Assembly (NCBI RefSeq): GCF_020329505.1
Contig: NZ_JAGKJJ010000002.1
Span: 372,001 to 436,000, forward strand
Source of the DNA: Bradyrhizobium semiaridum
GTDB taxonomy: Bacteria > Pseudomonadota > Alphaproteobacteria > Rhizobiales > Xanthobacteraceae
Length of the DNA stretch: 64,000 nucleotides
Direction of reading: 5' to 3'
In this document: in pieces, positions 17,980 through 26,476 of the stretch
Layout of the letters: each line of letters starts with the position of its first letter
How positions within the stretch are numbered: position 1 is the first letter of the stretch
Position numbers and translations under genes: made by a program
The notes under the pieces: generated by a model
The model's database searches: none
Seen by the model: the letters and a program-made list of their open reading frames with translations, nothing else
What the model was told of the DNA's origin: nothing

Positions 17980-18648
17980 ATGAACTACGTCTGGGATTTT
18001 GGCATCCTCGCCAAGTACAGCCATCTGTTCTGGCTCGGGCTCGGCTGGACCATCGCCTACACGATCGGCACCATCATCCTCGGCACCCTGATCGGCCTGA
18101 TCGTCGGCATGCTGCGGCTGCGGCGCATTCCCGTGATCGACTGGCTGCTGATCGCCTATATCGAGACGTTCCGCTGCACCCCGCTCCTGGTGCAGATCAT
18201 CTGGTTCTACTATGCGTTCCCGGTGGTGATCGGCGTCAACATCCCGGCGCATGTCGCCGCCGTCAGCGTGCTCTCGCTCTATGGCGGCGCGTTCTATGCC
18301 GAGATCGTGCGCGGCTCGATCGAGAGCGTGCCGGTCGGGCAGTGGGATGCCGCGAAGGCGCTCGGCTTCCGCGGCTGGCGGCTGATGCGGCTCGTGATCC
18401 TGCCGCAGGCGCTGAAGCCGATGATGGCGCCCTATGTCAACCAGTCGGTGACGCAGCTGAAGAACACCTCGCTGGTCTCGATCATCGCGGTGCCGGATCT
18501 CGTCTACAACGCGACGCTGATCAACGCGGATACGTACCGGCCGCTCGAGGTCTACACCATCGTCGCGCTGATTTATTTCGCGATCCTGTTCCCGTCGACG
18601 TTGGTGGCGCGGCGGCTGGAGCGCGGGCTGACATATGACAAGGTGTGA
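17980..18648 (+). CDS. Polar amino-acid ABC transporter permease
   Basis: A 222-residue HisM/GlnP-type permease with about five helices. The family motif is at IESVPVGQWDAAKALGFRGWRLMRLVILPQA, followed by QLKNTSLVSIIAVPDLVY. The ATG follows GAGGGGCAGG. It is probably co-transcribed with the SDR and DadA-like genes. Only one permease is present and no ATPase gene lies nearby, so it must form a homodimer or borrow partners. The probable binding protein is the convergent gene at 18.8 kb. Confidence 0.9.
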   Translation: MNYVWDFGILAKYSHLFWLGLGWTIAYTIGTIILGTLIGLIVGMLRLRRIPVIDWLLIAYIETFRCTPLLVQIIWFYYAFPVVIGVNIPAHVAAVSVLSLYGGAFYAEIVRGSIESVPVGQWDAAKALGFRGWRLMRLVILPQALKPMMAPYVNQSVTQLKNTSLVSIIAVPDLVYNATLINADTYRPLEVYTIVALIYFAILFPSTLVARRLERGLTYDKV

Positions 18649-18654
18649 TCTTTC

Positions 18655-18800
18655 CTCTCCCTCTCCCCGCTCTTCGCGGGGAGAGGGGTGGGGCGAGGGG
18701 CCGCTTCCGCGAGTTATGAGCGCCGAGAGACCCGTACCCCCTCACCCGGATTGCATCTGCGATGCAATCCGACCTCTCCCCGCAGGCGGGGAGAGGTGAA
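18655..18800. repeat. Family C repeat between convergent genes
   Basis: Outer arms CCTCTCCCCGCTCTTCGCGG and CCTCTCCCCGCAGGCGGGGA enclose a perfect inner dyad GGATTGCATC / GATGCAATCC. It sits between two convergent stop codons and could act as a bidirectional terminator. Confidence 0.8.
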
Positions 18801-18816
18801 GCGGCGACCTCCTCAG

Positions 18817-19695
18817 CTAGATACTCAACTCCACCGGCACGTCTTCCGGCTTGACGCCGGCAAGGCCTAGGCCCTTGACGAACCATTCGCGCATCTGGCC
18901 GATGCCGCGGTTGTAGTCGATCCATACCGAGAGGAAATCGCGCCAGCGCTTGTCCGGCTCGCGCCGCACCGCGGTGCCGCTGGCGATCGTCACCGAGGGC
19001 GAGGCCAGGATCTTGTAGGTGCCGAGGTTGGGGTTCTTGGCGATCGCGGTCAGCCCGAGCACCAGCGCGTTGACCACGCAGTCGACGCGGCCGGACGACA
19101 TTTCCAGCATCACCTCGTCGCGCGACTTCAGCGACTTGATGGTGGCGTTCGGCGCAAAGCGCCGGGCCACCGCCTCGTTGGCCGAGCCGACGTCGACCGC
19201 GATCTTGACCTCGGGCTTGTTGATGTCGGCCCAGGTCTTGGCCTCCAGCCCTTTCTTCAGCATGGCGCCGAACGGATGCGGGAACACGAGGCTGGTGAAA
19301 TCGACCACCAGGGCCCGCTGCGGCGTCGGGTTCAGCGCAAAACCGAGATCGATCTTGTTGGCCTGCAGATCGAGGATCGAGTTGCCGTAGGTCGATTCGA
19401 CATATTCAAGTTTGACGTCGAGCAGCTTTGCGAGGTCGTTGGCCATCTCGATCGAGAAGCCCGACCAGGTTCCGGAGGCGAGGTCCTTGTTGAAATAGGG
19501 CAGTTCGCCCGGCAGCACCGCGATCCGCAGCACCTTGTTGGCGCGGATACGGTCCAGCGTGTTGTCGGCCTGCGCCTGCGCCGCAGCCGGCGTCGTCAGG
19601 GCGGCCGCCAGCGCGGCGCCGCTGCCGATACCGAGCGCATAGCGCAGCGCGTCGCGGCGGTCTTCGGAGATCTTGGTGTCGTCGGATTCAGTCAC
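18817..19695 (-). CDS. Polar amino-acid ABC transporter substrate-binding protein
   Basis: A 292-residue SBP_bac_3 protein. The N-terminal 44 residues contain a Tat-like RRDALRYALGIGSGAALAAAL signal ending at AQAQA. The mature start RIRANKVLRIAVLPGELPYFNK is typical of type 3 binding proteins for polar amino acids. The ligand-site arginine of this family is not evident: the region around ALNPTPQRALVVDFT carries R147 in the usual TPQR position. It is convergent with the lone permease gene and is its likely partner. No ATPase gene is visible. Confidence 0.88.
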   Translation of the reverse strand: MTESDDTKISEDRRDALRYALGIGSGAALAAALTTPAAAQAQADNTLDRIRANKVLRIAVLPGELPYFNKDLASGTWSGFSIEMANDLAKLLDVKLEYVESTYGNSILDLQANKIDLGFALNPTPQRALVVDFTSLVFPHPFGAMLKKGLEAKTWADINKPEVKIAVDVGSANEAVARRFAPNATIKSLKSRDEVMLEMSSGRVDCVVNALVLGLTAIAKNPNLGTYKILASPSVTIASGTAVRREPDKRWRDFLSVWIDYNRGIGQMREWFVKGLGLAGVKPEDVPVELSI

Positions 19696-19790
19696 GAGTG
19701 GCCTCCCTGCACAGATCGCCGAAGCCTAGCGTCGGTGTCCGGAAGCGGCAATACCACCAACCTGCGCCATTGGTAGGCGAGATGCCTAGC

Positions 19791-19999
19791 TCTTCACCTC
19801 GCCCTGCTCTTGTCTCGCCGAAGGCGGATGCGGGAAGAGGCTCTTCACCTCTCCCCGCCCTTTTGCGGGGAGAGGTCGGATTGCATCGCAAGATGCAATC
19901 CGGGTGAGAGGCAGGGCACACTCGTCAACAAGCCGCAAGGTGCTCGCCGGATGGAGGCCCCTCACCCCAACCCTCTCCCCGTAAGAACGGGAGGGGGAG
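19791..19999. repeat. Double family C repeat
   Basis: A compound unit contains several CTCTCCCCGC-type arms, the inner dyad GATTGCATCGCAAGATGCAATC, and a right arm ending AACCCTCTCCCCGTAAGAACG. It fills most of the 338-bp gap between the binding-protein start and the PPK2 stop. No gene is seen in the gap, though the promoter for the binding protein should lie at its left side. Confidence 0.75.
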
Positions 20000-20033
20000 C
20001 GCAGTGTGCACGTGGCTGAGCGCGCGCCCCGCT

Positions 20034-20948
20034 TCAATACCGTGCCGGCACATACATCTCCGGCGGGATCGGGCCGCGGTGATAGTCCGGGTTGCGCACC
20101 CGCGGCGGCAGGATCACCGGCTCGTGCTGCACCACCTGGTAGGGGATCTGGCTCAACAGATGCGAGATGCAGTTGAGGCGGGCGCGCTTCTTGTCGACGG
20201 CGTCGACGATCCACCACGGCGTATCAGGCAGGTGGGTGCGCTCCAGCATGGTCTCCTTGGCCTTGGTGTAGAGCTCCCAGCGGGTGCGCGCCTCGACGTC
20301 CATCGGGCTCAGCTTCCACTGCTTCAGTGGGTCCTGGATCCGCATCGTGAAGCGGAACGCCTGCTCCTCGTCGGTGATCGAGAACCAGTATTTCAGCAGG
20401 ATGGTGCCGGAGCGGATCAGCATCCGCTCGAACTCCGGCACCGACTTGAAGAACTCCTCATACTGTTCGTCGGTGCAGAACCCCATCACCTTCTCGACAC
20501 CGGCGCGGTTGTACCAGCTGCGGTCGAACAGCACGATCTCGCCGCCGGCCGGCAGATGCGAGACGTAGCGCTGAAAATACCATTGCGTGCGCTCGCGCTC
20601 GTTCGGCGCCGGCAGCGCGGCGATGCGGCAGACGCGGGGGTTAAGCCGCTGGGTGATGCGCTTGATCACCCCGCCCTTGCCGGCGGAATCGCGGCCCTCG
20701 AACAGCACCACCACCTTCTTCTTCTCGTGCTGCACCCAGTCCTGCAGCTTGACGAGTTCGCCCTGCAGCCGCAGCAGCTCGCTGAAATAGAACTTGCGGT
20801 CGAGCGTCGGCCGGCTGCCTGCTGTGTCGTGCTCGAGCTCGTCGAGCCGCAAATCGTCGAGTTCGAGCTCGAGCTCTTCGTCGAGATTGTCGGCGATCTC
20901 CTGCTGGATGCGGGCGCGCAGCGCTTCGTCGGTCAGATCGGCAGTCAT
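20034..20948 (-). CDS. ppk2: Polyphosphate kinase 2
   Basis: A 304-residue PPK2 enzyme that uses polyphosphate to phosphorylate nucleotides. The Walker A loop is EGRDSAGKGG, the lid/arginine region RTQWYFQRYVSHLPAGG and the Walker B segment LFDRSWYNRAGVE. These motifs and the length fit class I PPK2 (nucleoside diphosphate to triphosphate). An acidic stretch at residues 21-40 (DNLDEELELELDDLRLDELE) precedes the kinase domain. It is a monocistronic gene; its ATG faces the divergent FAH-like gene across 142 bp. Confidence 0.93.
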   Translation of the reverse strand: MTADLTDEALRARIQQEIADNLDEELELELDDLRLDELEHDTAGSRPTLDRKFYFSELLRLQGELVKLQDWVQHEKKKVVVLFEGRDSAGKGGVIKRITQRLNPRVCRIAALPAPNERERTQWYFQRYVSHLPAGGEIVLFDRSWYNRAGVEKVMGFCTDEQYEEFFKSVPEFERMLIRSGTILLKYWFSITDEEQAFRFTMRIQDPLKQWKLSPMDVEARTRWELYTKAKETMLERTHLPDTPWWIVDAVDKKRARLNCISHLLSQIPYQVVQHEPVILPPRVRNPDYHRGPIPPEMYVPARY

Positions 20949-21090
20949 GAAGGTCCGTCTTTCAGTGTGTTAGGTGGATCGGACGGGAGCATTGACGGCC
21001 CGTGTTACCCCTATGTGACACCGGCATGACGGTGGTTTCACGGTGCCAGCGGGACTGTGCTAACAAGCAACAAATCAAGAGGAGACGCCG

Positions 21091-22032
21091 ATGATTTCGC
21101 TTACGCCACAAGACGTCCTGCCGGAGGACGGCACATCCGGAACGCTGGTCGGGCGGGTCTGGCTGCCGCAGGCTGGCGGGCCGGCCGTCGCCGCGATCCG
21201 CGCCGACGGCGTGTTCGACGTCACGGCCGCCTTCCCGACGGTCAGCGCGCTCTGCGCGGAGGCTGATCCCGCCGCTGCGCTCGGTGCCACCAAGGGCGAG
21301 CGGATCGGCGACCTCGCGGCGATCCTCGCCAACACGCCGCCCGATCGCCGCGACAGCGCAAAGCCGCATCTGCTCGCGCCGGTCGATCTTCAGGTGCTGA
21401 AGGCGGCCGGCGTCACTTTCGCGATCTCGATGCTGGAGCGCGTGATCGAGGAGCGGGCGCGCGGCAATCCGTCCTCGGCGGAGGCGATCCGCAAGGAGGT
21501 GGTGCGCCTCGTCGGCGACGATCTCTCGAAGCTGAAGCCGGGCTCCGAGCAGGCCATGAAGCTGAAGCAGGTGCTGATCGACCAGAACGCCTGGAGCCAA
21601 TATCTCGAGGTCGGCATCGGCCCCGATGCCGAGGTGTTCATCCGCCTGTTCGATGCGACGTTCTCGCTCGACGACGTCAGGAAAATGGATGTCGGATTGA
21701 CGGTGAAGGGCACCGACGGCTTCGTGCTCGAAGGCCATTCCTCGATCAGCAAGATCAGCCGCGATCCGACCGATCTCGTCGCCCAGACCATCGGCCCCGT
21801 GCATCAATATCCTGATGGTTTCGCCCTGTTCCTCGGAACGATGTTCGCCCCGGTGAAGGACCGCGACGCCAAGGGCGAGGGCTTCACCCACAAGCGCGAC
21901 GACATCGTCACCATCGCCGCTCCCCAGCTCGGCAAGCTCGTCAACCGCATGCGGACCAGCGACGAATGCGAGCCGTGGACGTTCGGCGTCGGCGCGCTGA
22001 TGAAGAACCTCGCGCAGCGGAAGCTGCTGTGA
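21091..22032 (+). CDS. FAH-family protein with probable internal deletion
   Basis: A 313-residue fumarylacetoacetate-hydrolase-family protein. The N-terminal 180 residues and the C-terminal part (FIRLFDATFSLDDVRKMD to MRTSDECEPWTFG) both look normal for the longer (about 385-residue) branch. The central block expected between them, which carries the ExE and Asp metal ligands (an NPEPE...GND-type region), is missing: PDAEVF runs straight into IRLFD at residue 183 (base 21637). The frame is kept. This suggests an in-frame loss of about 70-80 residues and a non-functional or altered enzyme. The comparison is from memory of the family. Confidence 0.8.
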   Translation: MISLTPQDVLPEDGTSGTLVGRVWLPQAGGPAVAAIRADGVFDVTAAFPTVSALCAEADPAAALGATKGERIGDLAAILANTPPDRRDSAKPHLLAPVDLQVLKAAGVTFAISMLERVIEERARGNPSSAEAIRKEVVRLVGDDLSKLKPGSEQAMKLKQVLIDQNAWSQYLEVGIGPDAEVFIRLFDATFSLDDVRKMDVGLTVKGTDGFVLEGHSSISKISRDPTDLVAQTIGPVHQYPDGFALFLGTMFAPVKDRDAKGEGFTHKRDDIVTIAAPQLGKLVNRMRTSDECEPWTFGVGALMKNLAQRKLL

Positions 22033-22068
22033 CGGCGCGATTCATGTGAGGTGAGCGCGCCGGTCAGG

Positions 22069-22212
22069 CTCCCTCCCCCTTGCGGGGGAGGGTCGGGGAG
22101 AGGGGTAAGCTCCGGGTGCGATGATCGACGTGAGCACCGCCTTCGCAACGTCGGGCGTCTCAACGCGAATTTGAGAGAGCGTGTGGCACCCCTCTCCCGC
22201 AAGGGGAGAGGA
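22069..22212. repeat. Family C repeat
   Basis: Arms CTCCCTCCCCCTTGCGGGGG and CCCCTCTCCCGCAAGGGGAG flank a roughly 95-bp centre. It lies directly after the FAH-like gene and opens a gene-free stretch of about 1.2 kb (22.03-23.23 kb) that holds only repeats and one structured element. Confidence 0.75.
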
Positions 22213-22255
22213 ACCCTGCACCGGTCCATTCTTGCGCGACTAAGTGCATCCTGTC

Positions 22256-22366
22256 TTCGTCATTCCGGGGCGCGCCTGTTGGCGCGAGCCCGGAATCCAT
22301 CCATCGGCCGAACGCGCGGCCTGATGGATTCCGGGCTCTCGCTTCGCGCGCCCGGGAATGACGAGG
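22256..22366. repeat. Paired inverted repeat, family B
   Basis: The left arm TTCGTCATTCCGGGGCGCGC leads into CGAGCCCGGAATCCATC. The right arm GATGGATTCCGGGCTC leads into CGGGAATGACGA. Each arm is an inner hairpin and the two arms mirror each other. The same family recurs at 26.2 and 41.6 kb. Confidence 0.85.
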
Positions 22367-22679
22367 GATTGGAGTTTCGGTGAAATGAATGAGGGTCCCA
22401 CGTCGATCCGCCATGCGCTGTTATTCGTATTTTCGGAATTCTCTCTTGACGCGCACCCCAACTCAGATGTTCAATGTCGCCGTCTCACCCGATCGAGGGG
22501 CGCTGCGCATCGTCATTAGCGTCGTGGAGAGATGCGGTGGACGCCGCGCGTGTCAGTGACGACAGCACGCGAGGCGGACGGCGAAATCGTGCAGGCCGGA
22601 CGCCCTAGCGGCAGGTGTCCTCTCGCTCGATGCAATTGCGTCTTGCGAGGGCGGTGACAAACAAGCCCAGTCTCGCCGG

Positions 22680-22830
22680 GGTAAGCACGTATAAGCCGTA
22701 ACCCATCGCGCAGGGAAAGCCGGGTTGTTTCCGGTTACACCTGTGGTCCTACCCCCGAGCTTTCTACCCATTGCTCGGGGCCCATGGGTGCGATCGGCAC
22801 CCGGCTTTCCCTGCGCCCTCTGTTCGAAGA
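22680..22830. ncRNA. Highly structured intergenic element, possible RNA
   Basis: Perfect 18-bp arms GCGCAGGGAAAGCCGGGT (22708-22725) and its complement (22799-22816) enclose 73 bases. Inside lies a perfect 8-bp stem CCCCGAGC (22753) / GCTCGGGG (22773) and the palindrome CCCATGGG (22781). GGGTGC (22786) can also pair with GCACCC (22797), overlapping the outer right arm. The flanking bases 22.5-22.7 kb contain a decayed reading frame on the minus strand. I recall similar stretches in other Bradyrhizobium intergenic regions, so it may be a dispersed structured repeat or a small RNA. Strand and expression are unknown. Confidence 0.45.
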
Positions 22831-22912
22831 AGGGCGAAACGAAATGCAAAGCTCGGACAAAACATGTCGCGAGAATGCGGAAGCATGACTCACCAGCGGC
22901 ACAACAAACTCG

Positions 22913-23037
22913 CTGTCGTCCCGGCGAAGGCCGGGACCCATACCCACAAATGCTGATTGTCGTGCGACGCTCGAACGACGAAGCCCATTCACAACATCCG
23001 CCGCGGCGTGGGGGTCCCGGCCTCCGCCGGGACGACG
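22913..23037. repeat. Paired inverted repeat, family A
   Basis: The left arm TGTCGTCCCGGCGAAGGCCG leads to GGGACCCATACCCAC. The right arm GTGGGGGTCCCGGCCTCCGC leads to CGGGACGACG. It is adjacent to a second copy 33 bp downstream. Confidence 0.85.
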
Positions 23038-23069
23038 CCGAATATGTGGCTCGAGCTACACCCACAACC

Positions 23070-23191
23070 GTCGTCCTGGCGAAAGCCAGGACCCATTACC
23101 CCGACTGCCTGTTGTTGCCGGGCGCTGGGGCCACGATCCCCATCACGATCAGATTCGGTGGCTATGGATCCTGGCTTTCGCCAGGACGACA
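23070..23191. repeat. Paired inverted repeat, family A
   Basis: The left arm GTCGTCCTGGCGAAAGCCAG and right arm TCCTGGCTTTCGCCAGGACG mirror each other. It nearly matches the copy at 778-900, including the flanking words CACCGAA/TTCGGTG. It ends close to the Lrp-family gene stop and may serve as its terminator. Confidence 0.85.
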
Positions 23192-23231
23192 CCGTGGATT
23201 TGGCACGCGTCACGTCACCAACGCGTCACGC

Positions 23232-23693
23232 CTATACCGGCAGCGCGGTCGAATACTTCACCTGGCTCAGCGCAAAGCTCGACTCGATCGAGGCGATGCC
23301 GTCGAGCCGGGTCAGCTTGGTCTTCAGGAAGGTTTCATACGATGCGAGGTCGGCGGCGACGACGCGCAGGAGGTAGTCGCGGTTGCCGGTCATCAGGTAG
23401 CATTCCAGCACCTCGTCCCATTTGGAGATCGCGCGGGCGAAACGGTTGAGGTCCTCCTCCTTCTGCCGCGCGAGCTTGATCGAGATGAAGACCGAGACAT
23501 GCAAGCCCAGCGACTTCTGGTCGACGGTCGCGATGTAGCGCGAGATCACGCCGCGCTCCTCGAGCAGCTTGACGCGGCGGTGGCAGGGCGACACCGACAG
23601 CCCGACCTTGTCGGCGAGCTCCTGCATGGTCATGCGGCTGTCGGTCTGCAGCAGGCTGAGGATCTTGCGGTCGATGGCATCGAGGGCAGTCAT
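23232..23693 (-). CDS. Lrp/AsnC-family transcriptional regulator
   Basis: A 153-residue regulator with an N-terminal winged helix (ALDAIDRKILSLLQTDSRMTMQELADKVGLSVSPCHRRVKLLEERGVI) and a C-terminal RAM/AsnC ligand domain containing GNRDYLLRVVAADL. The ATG at 23693 matches the usual Lrp start. The gene is divergent from the AceE-like enzyme across 131 bp with a palindromic site between. The arrangement resembles mdeR-mdeB of Pseudomonas putida, in which an Lrp-type protein controls an E1 keto-acid dehydrogenase. The ligand is probably an amino acid. Confidence 0.93.
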   Translation of the reverse strand: MTALDAIDRKILSLLQTDSRMTMQELADKVGLSVSPCHRRVKLLEERGVISRYIATVDQKSLGLHVSVFISIKLARQKEEDLNRFARAISKWDEVLECYLMTGNRDYLLRVVAADLASYETFLKTKLTRLDGIASIESSFALSQVKYSTALPV

Positions 23694-23724
23694 TGGGATG
23701 AACTCGCTGGCGGGGCCCGGATCG

Positions 23725-23739
23725 TGGGAATTTATCCCA
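23725..23739. promoter_or_regulatory. Probable Lrp-type operator
   Basis: The 15-bp dyad TGGGAATTTATCCCA has 5-bp perfect arms around an AT-rich core, the form expected of Lrp/AsnC sites. It lies midway between the divergent regulator and AceE-like starts, so it could control both. Confidence 0.6.
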
Positions 23740-23824
23740 ATTTTTCCTGTGCTGTCGCGTGGAATTGAGATTTTCGCCGGCCCTCGCGGCAGTAACATCG
23801 CCGATATTGCTCCGGAGTTCCGCC

Positions 23825-26191
23825 ATGGGATTAGCGCCTGAACGCCTCGACATGCTGTCCGCTTTGGCTCGCAAGGTGCTGTGGCTGTCGTCATGGACCA
23901 TCCATCACGCCAACCATGTCAGGCAAAACACCGACGGGCTGAAGGTCGGCGGCCATCAGGCCTCCTCCGCCTCGCTCGCCAACATCATGTCGGCGCTGTA
24001 TTTCTCCGTGCTGCGTCCGCAGGACCGCGTCGCGGTGAAGCCGCATGCGAGCCCGGTGTTCCACGCCATACAGTACCTGTTCGGCCACCAGACCCGCGAC
24101 AAGCTGGAGAATTTCCGCGGCTACAAGGGCGCGCAGTCCTATCCGTCGCGCACCAAGGACAGCGACGACGTCGATTTCTCCACCGGCTCGGTCGGCCTCG
24201 GCGTCGCGCAGACGCTGTTCGCCTCGCTGGTGCAGGATTACGTCAAGGCGCATGGCTGGATGGCTGACCGGCCCGAGGGCCGCATGATCGCGCTGGTCGG
24301 CGATGCCGAGATGGACGAGGGCAATATCTTCGAGGCGCTGCTCGAGGGCTGGAAGCACGCGCTGCGCAACACTTGGTGGGTGGTCGACTACAACAGGCAG
24401 TCGCTCGATGCCGTGGTGCGCGAGGGGCTGTGGTCGAAGTTCGAGACCATGTTCCGCAATTTCGGCTGGGACGTGGTGATCGTGAAATACGGCAAGCTGA
24501 TGCTGGAAGCATTCGCCGAGCCTGGCGGCGAGGCGCTCAAGCGTTGGATCGACAATTGCCCGAACCAGATGTATGCGGCGCTGTGCTTCCAGGGCGGCGC
24601 CGCCTTCCGCAAGCATTTGCAGGACGATATCGGCGACCAGGGGCAGGTGTCGGCGCTGATCGATCGCCGCAGCGATGAAGAGCTGCTGGCGCTGATGTCG
24701 AACCTCGGCGGCCACGACATGGCGAGCATGATCGAGGCGTTCGAATCGATCGACCACGATCGTCCGGTCTGCTTCATCGCCTACACCATCAAGGGCGTCG
24801 GCCTGCCGATGCAGGGCCACAAGGACAACCATGCCGGCCTGATGACGGTCGCGCAGATGGAGAAGTGGCGCGCGGCGCAGAACATCCGCCCGGGCCATGA
24901 GTGGGACAGGTTCGAGGGTCTGTCGCAGGACCCGGCGAAGCTCGAAGCGTTCCTGGCTGAAGCGCCGTTCAATCGCGAGGGACGCCGCCGCCTGTCGGCG
25001 CCGGTGATCGACGTGCCGGAGCGGCTGACCTTCAAGGCCTCGGCGCAGATGTCGACGCAGCAGGGCTTTGGCCTCGTTCTGCACGAACTGGCCAAGGGCG
25101 ACAGCGCGCTGGCCTCGCGCATCGTCACTGCGTCGCCCGACGTCACCGTCTCGACCAATCTCGGCGCCTGGGTCAACCGCCGCGGCCTGTTCGCGAAAGC
25201 GGAGAACCACGACCTGTTCCGGCAGGAGAAGATCCCGTCAGCCTACACCTGGGAGTATTCGCCGAAGGGCCAGCACATCGAGCTCGGCATCGCCGAGATG
25301 AACCTGTTCATCATGCTCTCGGCGCTCGGCCTGTCGCACCAGATCAACGGCGCGCGGCTGTTGCCGGTCGGCACGCTCTACGATCCCTTCATCGAGCGCG
25401 GCCTCGATGCGCTGAACTATGCCTGCTACCAGGATGCGCGCTTCATGGTGGCGGCGACGCCGTCAGGCATTTCGCTGGCGCCGGAGGGCGGCGCGCACCA
25501 GTCGATCAAGACGCCGCTGATCGGGATGGGGCAGGACGGGCTCGCCTCGTTCGACCCGGCCTTCGTCGATGAACTTGCCGTGATCATGGGCTGGGGTTTC
25601 CAGCACATGCAGCGCGACAGCGCGGAGGGCGGCTCGGTCTATCTGCGACTCTCGACCCGCGCGCTGGAACAGCCGCAGCGCATCATGACGCCGGATCTGC
25701 AGCGCGACATCACCGACGGCGCGTACTGGATGCGCAAGCCGGGGCCGAACTGCGACCTCGTGATCGCATATACCGGCACCGTCGCGCCGGAGGCGATCGA
25801 GGCGGTCGGCCTGATCGGCGAGAGCCACCGCGACGTCGGTCTGCTCGCGGTGACCTCGGCGGACCGGCTCTATGCCGGATGGTCCGCCGCACGGAATTTG
25901 CGCCGCGACCGCCGCGGCGTGCAGCATTTGAGTCATATCGAGCAGATGCTGGCGCCGCTCGGCCGCGACTGCGGCATAGTGACCGTGATCGACGGCCACC
26001 CGGCCGCGCTCGGCTGGCTCGGCAGCGTGCGCGGCCACCGGGTCGAGGCGCTCGGCGTCGAGCATTTCGGCCAGACCGGCACCATCGGCGACCTCTACCG
26101 CCACTACGGCATCGACGCCAATGCGATCATCGATGCGGCGGAAAGCCTCTCGACCGGCGCCCCGGTGCGGCATCGCAAGATGGCGGTGTGA
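23825..26191 (+). CDS. AceE-like ThDP-dependent 2-oxoacid dehydrogenase E1
   Basis: A 788-residue homodimeric-type E1 (transketolase fold). The ThDP motif is GDAEMDEGNIFEALLEG (about 159-175) with the closing VVDYN. The central E1 domain has the expected GQHIELGIAEMNLF, and a transketolase C-terminal domain is present. It is shorter than AceE of enterobacteria (about 887). No E2 or E3 gene lies nearby, as also seen for MdeB-type alpha-ketobutyrate E1 homologues. Divergence from an Lrp-family gene and a following aldehyde dehydrogenase suggest decarboxylation of a keto acid derived from an amino acid. Confidence 0.88.
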   Translation: MGLAPERLDMLSALARKVLWLSSWTIHHANHVRQNTDGLKVGGHQASSASLANIMSALYFSVLRPQDRVAVKPHASPVFHAIQYLFGHQTRDKLENFRGYKGAQSYPSRTKDSDDVDFSTGSVGLGVAQTLFASLVQDYVKAHGWMADRPEGRMIALVGDAEMDEGNIFEALLEGWKHALRNTWWVVDYNRQSLDAVVREGLWSKFETMFRNFGWDVVIVKYGKLMLEAFAEPGGEALKRWIDNCPNQMYAALCFQGGAAFRKHLQDDIGDQGQVSALIDRRSDEELLALMSNLGGHDMASMIEAFESIDHDRPVCFIAYTIKGVGLPMQGHKDNHAGLMTVAQMEKWRAAQNIRPGHEWDRFEGLSQDPAKLEAFLAEAPFNREGRRRLSAPVIDVPERLTFKASAQMSTQQGFGLVLHELAKGDSALASRIVTASPDVTVSTNLGAWVNRRGLFAKAENHDLFRQEKIPSAYTWEYSPKGQHIELGIAEMNLFIMLSALGLSHQINGARLLPVGTLYDPFIERGLDALNYACYQDARFMVAATPSGISLAPEGGAHQSIKTPLIGMGQDGLASFDPAFVDELAVIMGWGFQHMQRDSAEGGSVYLRLSTRALEQPQRIMTPDLQRDITDGAYWMRKPGPNCDLVIAYTGTVAPEAIEAVGLIGESHRDVGLLAVTSADRLYAGWSAARNLRRDRRGVQHLSHIEQMLAPLGRDCGIVTVIDGHPAALGWLGSVRGHRVEALGVEHFGQTGTIGDLYRHYGIDANAIIDAAESLSTGAPVRHRKMAV

Positions 26192-26206
26192 TGCGACATC
26201 TCACCT

Positions 26207-26314
26207 TCGTCATTCCGGGCGGAGCGAAGCGACGAGCCCGGAATCCATCGGGCCGCGTAATTGATGGTGAAATGGATTCCGGGCTCGCGCCTTCGCCGCG
26301 CCCCGGAATGACGA
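26207..26314. repeat. Paired inverted repeat, family B
   Basis: The left arm TCGTCATTCCGGGCGGAGCG leads to GAGCCCGGAATCCAT and the right arm ATGGATTCCGGGCTCGCGCC leads to CCCCGGAATGACGA. It is located just after the AceE-like gene, so it could end that transcript before the aldehyde dehydrogenase. Confidence 0.85.
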
Positions 26315-26476
26315 GGGAGGAAGTCTTGCCACCCGCGCGCTCGCGGTTTTATATCCCGAGGGCGCGCACGAGCCGCGTCCCGCACATGGCGGGTTCAATT
26401 CGCCGGGCTTTCGTGCAAGGATGCCTGCCGAACGCTTCCGTTCCGCTTTCCATACGCCCCGCACAAGAGGTTTCCG

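Noticed and set aside
22784..22888. 34-codon frame beginning MGAIGTRLSLRPLF
   Set aside because: It overlaps the stem arm of the structured element and has no good ribosome site. More likely part of the repeat than a gene.
22553..23065. 170-codon open frame in the repeat-rich gap
   Set aside because: It covers the structured element and a family A repeat. The product has no known domain and many Cys/Arg/Pro typical of spurious frames.
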